Source: an uncultured Chloroflexota bacterium
Lineage (GTDB): Bacteria > Chloroflexota > Anaerolineae > Anaerolineales > Anaerolineaceae
DNA: 64,000 bases
Assembly (NCBI GenBank): GCA_902791025.1
Contig: CADATZ010000012.1
Span: 18,741-82,740, forward strand
Direction: 5' to 3'
The translations under genes were made by a program, and so were the position numbers. Below, piece by piece: positions 37,342-45,752 of this stretch; within the stretch, counting starts at the first letter, position 1, and each line of letters begins with the position of its first letter. Below the pieces are notes generated by a model. That model ran no database searches, was not told the origin of the DNA, and saw nothing but the letters and a program-made list of their open reading frames with translations.

Positions 37342-37503
37342 ATGTGCAGAGCATTCGAAGAAGTCAGAGATGAAGCCAAAACAGAGGAAAGATTAGCACA
37401 TATTCGCAACCTTATGGAGTGATTGAAAATTACTGCTCAACAGGCAATGGACCTGCTGCGGATTTCAAGCTCCGAACAAAAGGAATTATCAGCAAAAATA
37501 TAA
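37342..37503 (+). pseudogene. Remnant of an Rpn-family gene (C-terminal end)
   Basis: Reading from ATG 37342 gives MCRAFEEVRDEAK ... HIRNLME, a TGA at 37420-37422, then LKITAQQAMDLLRIS to a final TAA. This matches the end of the Rpn protein at 32557-33495 (YMCRTFEEIRKEG ... NIKSLMNSLKITAQQAMEALKIS) with the GIEQ repeats removed and one in-frame stop. It ends 15 nt before gcvH. It is a dead 3' fragment of a second Rpn copy. Confidence 0.8.
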
Positions 37504-37518
37504 AAGGAGAAAGTACTC

Positions 37519-37911
37519 ATGAAAATCGAATCTGATTTACTGTATTCCAAAAATGATGAATGGGTCCGTATTGAAGGGGACACCGCCACTATCGGCATTA
37601 CTGACTACGCACAGAGCCAGCTTTCCGACATTGTGTTCGCGGAAGTAAGCATTGAAAAAGGCGAATCAGTGGAAGCGGGCGACTGCATCGGTACCGTCGA
37701 ATCCGTCAAAGCTGCATCCGACATCTACACTCCTGTCAGTGGCACTGTTACAGCAGTCAATGAAGCTGTGGCTGACGAACCGGAGATCATCAATAAAGAT
37801 GCCTTCGGCGCAGCCTGGTTCATCAAAGTGGAAATCGATGGGCCGATTGATAATTCCGAACTGATGGATGCCGGTGATTACCGAAAATACTGCGAGGAAC
37901 GGGAGCATTAA
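37519..37911 (+). CDS. gcvH: Glycine cleavage system H protein
   Basis: This 130-residue lipoyl carrier shuttles the aminomethyl group between the P and T proteins. The lipoylated lysine is Lys64 in ESVKAASD. It starts after AAAGGAGAAAG and overlaps gcvPA by one base. No glycine riboswitch is seen upstream; a degraded Rpn fragment occupies that place. Confidence 0.96.
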   Translation: MKIESDLLYSKNDEWVRIEGDTATIGITDYAQSQLSDIVFAEVSIEKGESVEAGDCIGTVESVKAASDIYTPVSGTVTAVNEAVADEPEIINKDAFGAAWFIKVEIDGPIDNSELMDAGDYRKYCEEREH

Positions 37912-39272
37912 TGTTTATTCCTCATACTGAATCTGAACGGGAGGAGATGCTGAAATCCATTGGCGTAGAGAAGATCGAAGATCTTTTCGCGGCAATCCCG
38001 GAACAGCACCGCTTTCCAAAGCTTGGCATGCTCCACGGCATGACGGAGATGGAGGTTTCCGCCCAACTCAAAGAGATGGCGGAAGCGAACCTTTCTCTTT
38101 CTAACGCGGTCAGCTTTCTCGGTGCGGGTGCCTATTATCATTACATTCCCGCCGCCATCGATAACCTGATCAGCCGTGGAGAGTTTTACACCGCCTACAC
38201 TCCATACCAGCCGGAGATTTCTCAGGGAACATTGCAGGGGATCTTTGAATACCAATCCCTCATCGCTCGTCTTACCGGAATGGATGCCGCCAACGCTTCC
38301 CATTATGACGGGGCCACAGCCTGTGCGGAGGCCGGGATCCTGGCTTATCACCAGTTCCGCGGCAAGCGCAAGGAGATTCTGGTCTCTTCGGGGCTCCATC
38401 CGCATTATCAGTCCGTGATGCGCACTTATCTCAGTGATTTCGACGGCATGTATATGATTTCCCCGACCTTCAACAGTCTCGCGGATGTCACCCCGCAAAA
38501 GCTTATTGACGCGGTGGATGAAAATACAGCTATGGTCATTGTGCAGTATCCGGATTTCTTTGGTCAGATCTTTGATTTTACTGAACTTGCCGAAGCAGTT
38601 CACGCTAAAGGTGCGCTTCTGTGCGTCTGCGTCAATCCGATTGCGCTTGGTTTGCTGAAGACGCCGGGTGCAATGGGTGCTGATGTGGTGGTCGGTGAAG
38701 GACAGCCGTTGGGAATTCCGCTTTCCTATGGCGGACCGTATCTTGGCATTTTTGCTGCCCGCAAGGAACTGATCCGCAAGGTCTCCGGACGTATTGTCGG
38801 GCAGACTGTTGATAACCGCGGCCAAAAAAGCTACGTTCTGACCTTGACTGCCCGCGAGCAGCATATCCGCCGCGAAAAGGCGACTTCAAACATCTGCTCT
38901 AACCAGGGACTAAATGCTCTGACTGCCGCGATTTATCTCAGTCTGCTGGGCAAGGAAGGCTTGCGCGAAGTGGCTTCCCTGTGCTATAACAAGGCGCACT
39001 ATGCCGCCAGGAAGATCAGCGAACTCAAGGACTATGAAATTCTGAATTCCGGTCCGTTTTTCCATGAGTTCGTGGTCAAGTGTCCGAAACCGGTGGAAGA
39101 ACTGCAGGAACACTTGCTGGAACATGGTATTCTGGGTGGTTACGATCTCTCCGGTTCTTATCCGGTCTTTGAAAACTGCCTGCTAATCGCGGTCACCGAA
39201 ATGAACTCCAAACAGGATATCGATGATCTTTGTCTGGTTTTGAAGGGAGGGCATCATCACCATGTGCACTAA
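37911..39272 (+). CDS. gcvPA: Glycine dehydrogenase subunit 1 (P protein, N-terminal half)
   Basis: Together with gcvPB this forms the split two-subunit P protein, which decarboxylates glycine and transfers the aminomethyl group to GcvH. The 453-residue protein starts FIPHTESEREEMLKSIGV and contains the YTPYQPEISQGTLQGIFEYQ block and the GGPYLGIFAAR segment typical of this subunit. It overlaps gcvH by one base and gcvPB by 11 bases, which implies translational coupling. Confidence 0.96.
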   Translation: MFIPHTESEREEMLKSIGVEKIEDLFAAIPEQHRFPKLGMLHGMTEMEVSAQLKEMAEANLSLSNAVSFLGAGAYYHYIPAAIDNLISRGEFYTAYTPYQPEISQGTLQGIFEYQSLIARLTGMDAANASHYDGATACAEAGILAYHQFRGKRKEILVSSGLHPHYQSVMRTYLSDFDGMYMISPTFNSLADVTPQKLIDAVDENTAMVIVQYPDFFGQIFDFTELAEAVHAKGALLCVCVNPIALGLLKTPGAMGADVVVGEGQPLGIPLSYGGPYLGIFAARKELIRKVSGRIVGQTVDNRGQKSYVLTLTAREQHIRREKATSNICSNQGLNALTAAIYLSLLGKEGLREVASLCYNKAHYAARKISELKDYEILNSGPFFHEFVVKCPKPVEELQEHLLEHGILGGYDLSGSYPVFENCLLIAVTEMNSKQDIDDLCLVLKGGHHHHVH

Positions 39273-40731
39273 ACCGACAACCGGAAATGAACAAAAGACG
39301 ATTTTTGAACTCTCTTCCGCCGGACGCCGCGGGATGCGTTATCCGAAATGCGACGTTCCTGAGGCTGAATTGCCCTCAGGACTGCTGCGTGATGAACTGC
39401 CAATGCCGGAACTTTCTGAGGCGGACGTGGTTCGCCACTTTACCAATCTTTCAGAACTGAACTACTCTCTGGACAACGGCTTCTACCCGCTGGGATCCTG
39501 CACGATGAAGTACAACCCGAAGATCGATGAAAAGCTCAGCCGTCTGGATGGCTTTGTCAATGTTCACCCGCTGCAGCCGATCGAAACGGTTCAGGGCTCA
39601 CTTCTTGTGATGTATGAACTGCAGGACATGCTGCAGCGCATTAGCGGCATGGACGCCTGTACCCTGACACCGGCAGCCGGTGCGCATGGTGAGTTCAGCG
39701 GTGTCAAAACTATCGTTGCCTGGCACCAGGCGCAGGGACATGACAAACGCAAGGTCATGCTCATCCCCGACAGTGCCCATGGCACCAACCCTGCGACATC
39801 CGCCATGAGCGGACTGGTGGTGAAACCTGTCCCGACGGATGCCCGTGGAAATATCGACCTCGAGAAACTGGCTCCGCTCTGCAATGATGAACTGGCCGGC
39901 ATTATGATCACCAATCCGAACACGCTCGGGCTTTTCGATGAACACATTGTCGAAGTCAACGAGATGGTCCACAAGGCAGGTGGTCTGGTTTATGGCGATG
40001 GTGCCAACATGAATGCCCTGCTCGGTATCGCCCGGCCGGGTGATTTGGGATTTGACGTGATGCACTTCAACCTGCATAAGACTTTCGCTACCCCGCACGG
40101 CGGTGGTGGTCCGGGGTCCGGTCCGATTTGCGCGAAAGCTTTCCTTGCTGACTATATTCCGGGACCGGTTGCCTGTGTGCTGGAAGAAGAGACCGAGGAA
40201 ATGCCTCCGCTTTATGGGCTGAAGATGCCGGAAGAAAGCATGGGACAGGTCCGCTCCTTCTGGGGACACTTTGGCGTGATGCTCAAAGCTTACGTCTATA
40301 TCCTGATGGAAGGGGAAGAAGGTCTGCGCCGCGTGAGTGAATATGCCACGCTGAACGCTAATTACCTGATGGCTGCACTCAAGAAAGTCTATCCGCTGCC
40401 CTTTGACCGTCCATGTATGCACGAGTTTGTTCTGGAGGGTAAGCTGCCCAATGCGCCGGAGGTACGTGCTTTGGATATCGCCAAGCGCCTGATGGATTAC
40501 AAGTTCCATCCGCCGACGAATTACTTCCCGCTCATCGTCCACGAGGCACTCATGATCGAACCAACCGAGACTGAAAGCAAACAGGTTCTGGACGAGTTCA
40601 TCGAAGCTATGCTTGTTATCGCGAAGGAAGCGGAAGAAAATCCCCAGCTCCTGCACGACGCACCGCTGACCACACCTTTTGGCCGTATGGATGAAGTCAA
40701 AGCTGCCAAGGACCTGATCCTGACAGCGTAA
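39262..40731 (+). CDS. gcvPB: Glycine dehydrogenase subunit 2 (P protein, C-terminal half)
   Basis: The 489-residue subunit binds pyridoxal phosphate through Lys273 in NLHKTF, followed by the glycine-rich TPHGGGGPGSGP loop. The N-terminal RRGMRYP and FYPLGSCTMKYNP blocks and the C-terminal FPLIVHEALMIEPTETES match the family. The start overlaps the gcvPA end. Neither gcvT (aminomethyltransferase) nor lpd follows, so the operon is incomplete here and those parts must be encoded elsewhere if the cycle works. Confidence 0.96.
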   Translation: MCTKPTTGNEQKTIFELSSAGRRGMRYPKCDVPEAELPSGLLRDELPMPELSEADVVRHFTNLSELNYSLDNGFYPLGSCTMKYNPKIDEKLSRLDGFVNVHPLQPIETVQGSLLVMYELQDMLQRISGMDACTLTPAAGAHGEFSGVKTIVAWHQAQGHDKRKVMLIPDSAHGTNPATSAMSGLVVKPVPTDARGNIDLEKLAPLCNDELAGIMITNPNTLGLFDEHIVEVNEMVHKAGGLVYGDGANMNALLGIARPGDLGFDVMHFNLHKTFATPHGGGGPGSGPICAKAFLADYIPGPVACVLEEETEEMPPLYGLKMPEESMGQVRSFWGHFGVMLKAYVYILMEGEEGLRRVSEYATLNANYLMAALKKVYPLPFDRPCMHEFVLEGKLPNAPEVRALDIAKRLMDYKFHPPTNYFPLIVHEALMIEPTETESKQVLDEFIEAMLVIAKEAEENPQLLHDAPLTTPFGRMDEVKAAKDLILTA

Positions 40732-40849
40732 ACGTTACAATTCACGAAGCACATGCGGGACTGGCACCTTGTGACGCGCAGCCGACACAAGTGTGCCTGT
40801 ACCCATGTGCGTCACAGCAATATTGGCAAACGCATTAATTGTAAGCGTA
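40732..40849. repeat. Palindromic interspersed repeat, copy 6
   Basis: It starts immediately after the gcvPB stop: ends ACGTTACAATT and AATTGTAAGCGT, arms GGGACTGGCACCTTGTG and CACAAGTGTGCCTGT. The core is intact and palindromic. Confidence 0.8.
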
Positions 40850-41072
40850 TAACTGAGTAAGTTTTCAGGGGGATTGTGATTCATCCCCCTGTGTTGCGTT
40901 GTTGTGTTCTTTATAAGAATCAATTCATGAGATAGGCATTTTTGTGGCGCACCCCGATCCGGTGCTTCGAGCAGAACATGGAAAGGAACATAAAAACCTG
41001 ACTCCAAAGTAATAAAAAAACGCAAAATCGCGGAAAATGCAAAAAAACGTGTATAATAAACGGTTGTTAGTT
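40850..41072 (+). other. Gap between gcv operon and tRNA gene
   Basis: Apart from the hairpin at 40866-40891 and a -10-like TATAAT at 41052-41057 in front of the tRNA, nothing recognisable is present. Confidence 0.5.
40866..40891 (+). terminator. Hairpin after the gcv operon
   Basis: CAGGGGGA and TCCCCCTG pair perfectly around a 10-nt loop, followed by a T/G-rich stretch. It probably ends gcvH-gcvPA-gcvPB transcription, beyond the palindromic repeat. Confidence 0.55.
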
Positions 41073-41145
41073 GCCAGCATAGCTCAGTTGGTAGAGCAGG
41101 CGTTTCGTAAACGTCAGGTCATGAGTTCGAGTCTCATTGTTGGCT
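41073..41145 (+). tRNA. tRNA-Thr (anticodon CGU)
   Basis: The cloverleaf is complete: acceptor stem GCCAGCA with TGTTGGC (one G-U pair), D arm with AGCTCAGTTGGTAGAGC, anticodon stem GGCGT/ACGTC around loop TTCGTAA (anticodon CGT), and T arm ATGAG-TTCGAGT-CTCAT. The discriminator base is T. CCA is not encoded. A terminator follows 5 nt later, so it is a single-gene unit. Confidence 0.95.
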
Positions 41146-41150
41146 CAGAG

Positions 41151-41175
41151 AAACGGATAAAATATCCGTTTTTTT
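41151..41175 (+). terminator. Intrinsic terminator of the tRNA gene
   Basis: AAACGGATA and TATCCGTTT form a perfect 9-bp stem with a 3-nt loop, followed by a run of T. Confidence 0.9.
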
Positions 41176-41265
41176 GTTTAAATGGATGGATTTTATGCTC
41201 CTGCTTTTTATGTTGGACGTATAATAAATTTAATTATTGAGGAAGAAAACTTCCGGAGGAGAGAT

Positions 41266-43752
41266 ATGAAACTCAGCCGCGTCAGTGGAATCCAGCCAAA
41301 TGAAGACATCACGCCAAGAGAGGCAGCAAACCGCGAACTTGCCCGAGAAGCGGCAGGGGAAGGAATCGTGTTGCTGGAAAATGACGGGGCCCTTCCGCTG
41401 AAACCTGGGAAGGTCGCTTTATTCGGGTCAGGCGCGATCTCTACGATCAAGGGTGGAACCGGCTCCGGTGAGGTCAACGAACGTTATTCCGTCAACATCG
41501 CTGACGGGCTGAATAACGCCGGGTTTGAAATCACCAGTCAGGATTGGCTGGATGAATATAAAACGGAACTGGCAGCGGCTTATGAAGAGCATGACCGCAA
41601 ATGCATTGAAGCTGTCAAAAAGTCCGGCAGTCTTCATTCCCTCATGGATGTGACGAACTTCCCCTTTGTGTATCCTATCGGACGAAAAATTGACGAAAAC
41701 GACGTGCGGAACAGCCAAACGGATACCGCGATCTATGTCGTCGCCCGGCAGGCGGGGGAGAGCGGAGACAAAAAGCTTGAAAGCGGGGATTATGATTTTT
41801 CCCCTGAAGAGGTGGAATGTCTGCGTTTCCTTTCCGATCATTATGCGAAAACGATTCTGGTCATCAACAGCGGCTCTTCCATGGACATGACGTCATTGGA
41901 TGAGATTCGGATGTCAGCCGTGATTTATTTCTGTCAGCAGGGTGAAGAGGGCGGCAATGCCCTCGCGGATATTCTGTCCGGTAAGGTGAACCCCAGCGGC
42001 AAACTGACGGATACCTGGGCGCGTTCCTATGCTGATATTCCGTATGGAGACGAGTTCAGTTACCTGAACGGTGACCTGGAGCATGAATATTATAAAGAAG
42101 GGATCTATGTCGGCTACCGCTATTTCGATTCCTTCCATTTCAAACCGCGCTATGCCTTCGGTCATGGCCTGAGCTACACCAGCTTTGACCTGAACCTTAA
42201 AAAAATCAGCTTTGAAAAATCAAAGGTAATTACATCTGTTTCTGTTCGCAATACCGGAAATTATGCCGGGAAAGAGGTGGTGCAGCTGTACCTTTCCTGC
42301 CCTTCCGGAAAGCTGGAACGGGAATATCAGATGCTCACGGCTTTCGCAAAAACATCCGTATTGGCTCCCGCTGCTGAGGAAACACTTGAGCTTTCCTTTG
42401 ATCTCGCGGATTGCGCGGCATTTGACACAGCTTCCGCCTCAAAAATTCTCGAGAAGGGGGAGTATATTCTCCGTCTCGGCAATGCTTCTGATCATACAGT
42501 TCCGGCAGCTGAAATCACGCTGCCAAAGGATGTGACGGTTTGGCAGGGGCGGAATCTCTGCGGTCCGCAGGTCGTTTTTGATGAACTGCATGGGGAGAAA
42601 TTTATTCATACAGCTGGTGAGGATGTGCCGCATCTGGTGATTTCTCCGGATGCCTTTGAAACGGTCTGTCCGGACTATGCCGAACCGCAGCCGGTGGATG
42701 ACGCGGATGTGACTGCAATCTTAAAGAAACTGAGACGAAATGATCTCATCGAATTGTGTGTTGGCGCCGGGATCCTCGGCATGTTTGCCGGCAACAAGAT
42801 CCTTGCCCCGGGAACCGTCGGACGGACTTCCGTGCGCCTTTTCCATAAGGGGCTGGTCAATTTAAACCTCTCCGATGGTCCTGCCGGACTGCGCCTGATG
42901 CGTCGGGTAGCATATAAATGGGGACTGGTACGTTCGGCGGACTACCTGATGAGCTTCATGAAGTATTTACCTGCTTTAGCGAAGAGGCTGATCATGGCGA
43001 ACCCGCTGAAGGAGAAGTTTGGCTATCAGTTTTGCACAGCCTTCCCGGTGGAAACCAGCCTTGCGCAGACCTGGAACACGGAGCTTTGCAAACGGGTCGG
43101 CCGGGCGGTTGCTGACGAGATGAATGAGTATAACGTCACCTGCTGGCTGGCACCGGCGATGAACATCCACCGCAACCCGCTCTGCGGGCGGAATTTTGAG
43201 TATTACAGCGAGGATCCGCTGCTGACCGGCAAAATTGCCGCGGCTGTGGTCTCCGGTGTGCAGTCTCAGCCCGGATGCTACGCTACCATCAAGCATTTCG
43301 CCTGCAACAATGCGGAGGATAACCGCAATTTTTCGGATTCCATCCTGAGTGAACGGGCACTGCGGGAGATTTATCTGAAGGGGTTTGAGATCTGTGTGAG
43401 GGAAGCTCACCCGAAGACGGTAATGTCTTCCTACAACAAGGTGAATGGGATCTATGCGCCGAATAATTACGGGCTGCTGACGGACATTCTGCGTAATGAA
43501 TGGGGGTTTGACGGGATCGTGATGACGGATTGGCATTCCACTAACGACGGGAAGGCTGAGGATGGGCTGACTTTCCCCTCCGGTAATGACCTCATTATGC
43601 CGGGCGGCTGGAAGTTCCGCCGTTCGGTGCGTCGGGCACTGCGCCGTCATCAGCTCATCCGTGCAGACCTGGAGCGCTCCGCCTCCCGCATCATCCGCCT
43701 GATCCTCGACTCTAATGTGGCGAAAAAATACCCTCCGGAATTGTTTCGTTAA
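41266..43752 (+). CDS. Glycoside hydrolase family 3 enzyme with reversed domain order
   Basis: ATG 41266 has GGAGGAGAG upstream; earlier in-frame starts lie in the tRNA terminator. The 828-residue protein has GH3 domains in swapped order. The alpha/beta sandwich comes first (EGIVLLENDGALPLKPG near residues 28-45, then FGHGLSYTSF near 305) and an Fn3-like domain at about 315-410. The TIM barrel comes last (DGPAGLR near 540, APAMNIHRNPLCGRNFEYYSEDP near 630, KHFACNN near 675) with the nucleophile Asp755 in VMTDWHS. This order is known from some rumen clostridial beta-glucosidases. There is no signal peptide, so it is probably cytoplasmic and acts on imported beta-glucosides. Exact specificity cannot be read. 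Confidence 0.88.
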   Translation: MKLSRVSGIQPNEDITPREAANRELAREAAGEGIVLLENDGALPLKPGKVALFGSGAISTIKGGTGSGEVNERYSVNIADGLNNAGFEITSQDWLDEYKTELAAAYEEHDRKCIEAVKKSGSLHSLMDVTNFPFVYPIGRKIDENDVRNSQTDTAIYVVARQAGESGDKKLESGDYDFSPEEVECLRFLSDHYAKTILVINSGSSMDMTSLDEIRMSAVIYFCQQGEEGGNALADILSGKVNPSGKLTDTWARSYADIPYGDEFSYLNGDLEHEYYKEGIYVGYRYFDSFHFKPRYAFGHGLSYTSFDLNLKKISFEKSKVITSVSVRNTGNYAGKEVVQLYLSCPSGKLEREYQMLTAFAKTSVLAPAAEETLELSFDLADCAAFDTASASKILEKGEYILRLGNASDHTVPAAEITLPKDVTVWQGRNLCGPQVVFDELHGEKFIHTAGEDVPHLVISPDAFETVCPDYAEPQPVDDADVTAILKKLRRNDLIELCVGAGILGMFAGNKILAPGTVGRTSVRLFHKGLVNLNLSDGPAGLRLMRRVAYKWGLVRSADYLMSFMKYLPALAKRLIMANPLKEKFGYQFCTAFPVETSLAQTWNTELCKRVGRAVADEMNEYNVTCWLAPAMNIHRNPLCGRNFEYYSEDPLLTGKIAAAVVSGVQSQPGCYATIKHFACNNAEDNRNFSDSILSERALREIYLKGFEICVREAHPKTVMSSYNKVNGIYAPNNYGLLTDILRNEWGFDGIVMTDWHSTNDGKAEDGLTFPSGNDLIMPGGWKFRRSVRRALRRHQLIRADLERSASRIIRLILDSNVAKKYPPELFR

Positions 43753-43756
43753 TGTG

Positions 43757-43855
43757 TTTATTCAGGACGGAGCACTTGGGGACTGGCATCTTGTGTCGCG
43801 AAGCCGACACGAGCGTGCCTGTCACCATGTGCGGCGCTGGATTCTGAATAGTTAC
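43757..43855. repeat. Palindromic interspersed repeat, copy 7
   Basis: Nearly identical to copy 1 at 9823-9922 over 99 bp, including both ends (TTTATTCAG and GAATAGTTAC), which points to recent spread or gene conversion. It lies 4 nt after the GH3 stop codon. The following 260 bp up to the next gene are AT-rich and hold nothing recognisable. Confidence 0.85.
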
Positions 43856-44114
43856 TTGTTAATTATTTATTCCCTCCGAATGTCAGAGAAAACATCTTTG
43901 GCTGGACGGACTTTTCCGGTTTTCATGTCAGCATACCCTTTTTCAAGTTCTTCTGATAATTAGTCTTGTTATATTAATTACAACGTATATACATAAGCAA
44001 TGCAATGGTGGATTTGTTTTTATTCATAATTATTTTGATAAATCGGTTCAGGAGAGTCATTAAGAATATAATTGTTTTGAAATTTGAATACCTACTGAAA
44101 AACCGGAGATGAAT

Positions 44115-45248
44115 ATGGAAAATACAAAATCGATTGAAGAATTACAAGCCAGTCGAGACCAGGTGATCGTGCGGACGAGCATCATCGGCATCATCGCGAA
44201 TGTCTTTCTTGCGGGATTCAAGGCAGTGGTGGGGCTGGTTTCCAACTCCATCGCTGTGACGTTGGATGCGGTGAACAACCTGAGCGACGCGCTTTCCTCC
44301 GTGATCACGATCGTCGGGACAAAGCTCGCCGCGAAGAAACCGGATAAGGAGCATCCGCTGGGCTACGGACGGATCGAATATCTGAGCGCCTTGATCGTGG
44401 CAGCGATTGTCCTGTATGCCGGTCTTACCTCCCTGGTGGAGTCCGTCAAGAAGATCATTCACCCGGAACCGGCAGATTATTCACCCGTCTCTCTTATCAT
44501 CATCGCCTCCGCGGTTGTCGTAAAGCTGTTATTGGGGCGCTATGTCAGGGCGCAGGGGGAAAAGGTCAATTCCGGTTCGCTGATCGCTTCCGGTTCGGAC
44601 GCGCTTTTTGACGCGATCCTTTCGGCATCTGTGCTGATTTCCGCCGTGATTTTCCTGCTGACAGGATTGAGCCTTGAGCCTTTCGTTGGCGTGGCGATCT
44701 CCTGCTTTATCATCAAATCCGGTTTGGAGATGATGAAGGATACACTGGATGATATCCTCGGAAAACGGGCCGATCGGGAATTTGTACAGAATATCCGGCA
44801 GACAATTCTGGAAGATGAAGCTGTTTCCGGCGCGTATGATATGTATCTGCATGCCTATGGACCGGAAAGATATTACGGTTCGGTTCATGTGGAGATTCCG
44901 GACACCATGACCGCTGATGAGATCGACCTGATGGAACGCCGCATTGCCCAGAATGTCTATGTGAAACACGGCGTTGCCATGACCGGGATCGGCATTTATT
45001 CAGTAAACACCAAGGATGATGACGTGAAGGAAATGCGGACGAATATCACACGCATGGTCAGCGCTCATGAAGGCGTGCTGCAGACCCACGGGTTTTATGT
45101 GGATATGGAAAAGAAAACGCTCAATCTGGACGTGATCCTGGATTTCGCGCTGGAAGATCGTGTCGGAACCTTCAACGCCATTCGGGATGAGGTACAGAAG
45201 GCTTATCCGGACTTCAAGATCCAGATGGCAATGGATATCGATGTCTGA
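44115..45248 (+). CDS. Cation diffusion facilitator transporter
   Basis: ATG 44115 is preferred over 44109 because GGAG lies 7 nt upstream of it. The 377-residue protein is a CDF-family metal/proton antiporter with six membrane segments in about residues 20-200, a DxxNN-xx-D metal site in TM2 (Asp51 to Asp58) and SDALFDA in TM5. A C-terminal cytoplasmic domain is extended by an extra 90 residues (CDF dimerisation domain about 205-285, then a second small domain). The residues resemble MntE-like manganese exporters more than zinc exporters, which have HxxxD; that is inference. A zinc-ribbon gene follows 28 nt downstream. Confidence 0.85.
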   Translation: MENTKSIEELQASRDQVIVRTSIIGIIANVFLAGFKAVVGLVSNSIAVTLDAVNNLSDALSSVITIVGTKLAAKKPDKEHPLGYGRIEYLSALIVAAIVLYAGLTSLVESVKKIIHPEPADYSPVSLIIIASAVVVKLLLGRYVRAQGEKVNSGSLIASGSDALFDAILSASVLISAVIFLLTGLSLEPFVGVAISCFIIKSGLEMMKDTLDDILGKRADREFVQNIRQTILEDEAVSGAYDMYLHAYGPERYYGSVHVEIPDTMTADEIDLMERRIAQNVYVKHGVAMTGIGIYSVNTKDDDVKEMRTNITRMVSAHEGVLQTHGFYVDMEKKTLNLDVILDFALEDRVGTFNAIRDEVQKAYPDFKIQMAMDIDV

Positions 45249-45276
45249 TCCATATCTCATGAAGGAGAATACACGT

Positions 45277-45690
45277 ATGATCAATAGACTAAAACGGCTG
45301 TTTTCGCGCGGGAAAGCAGAAGAAAAATCAATGACGGAAGAGGACAAGCAACAGACCGCCGCCTGGCAGTCTGGGTTGGAGCTGGTTTCTGCTGCTCCTT
45401 CCCGGGAGACCCCGGAATCAATTCCGGAGCGCAATACAGACCCCCGGGCAGAACGTGGGATGATCACAAGAACCTGCAAAAAATGCGGGAAAACCTTCAC
45501 CCTTCCGGAAGAAGTCCAGCACTGGCCTGATTACTGTCAGGAGTGCAGGAGAAAATATCACATTGTGGAACAGATCACGAGAACATGCCGTGGCTGCGGG
45601 AAGGAATTCACATTCCCGTCGAACGTCTGGCACTGGCCGAACTACTGCCGCGAATGCCAGGCAAAGCGAAAGTCATTGAAACGAAATTAG
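45277..45690 (+). CDS. Small protein with two zinc-ribbon motifs
   Basis: ATG 45277 has AAGGAG at 9-nt spacing. The 137-residue protein has a basic, Glu-rich N-terminal half and two copies of a treble-clef-like motif, CxxCGKTFTLPEEVQHWPDYCQEC and CxxCGKEFTFPSNVWHWPNYCREC, each with four cysteines spaced to bind one zinc. Function unknown. It lies directly after the CDF transporter and could be cotranscribed with it, but a metal-related role is only inference. Confidence 0.75.
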   Translation: MINRLKRLFSRGKAEEKSMTEEDKQQTAAWQSGLELVSAAPSRETPESIPERNTDPRAERGMITRTCKKCGKTFTLPEEVQHWPDYCQECRRKYHIVEQITRTCRGCGKEFTFPSNVWHWPNYCRECQAKRKSLKRN

Positions 45691-45752
45691 GATATTACCG
45701 ATTTAACTTGTTTGAGTCAGCGGAACAAGCTGCATTGACTTTGTGGTAGAAC

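Noticed and set aside
37280..37518. Glycine riboswitch upstream of gcvH
   Set aside because: No tandem aptamer pattern is visible; the stretch is explained by the Rpn relic.
40840..40850. GTAAGCGT as a second IS66 end
   Set aside because: It is the end of palindromic repeat copy 6, paired with ACGTTACAATT; no IS66 gene is near it.
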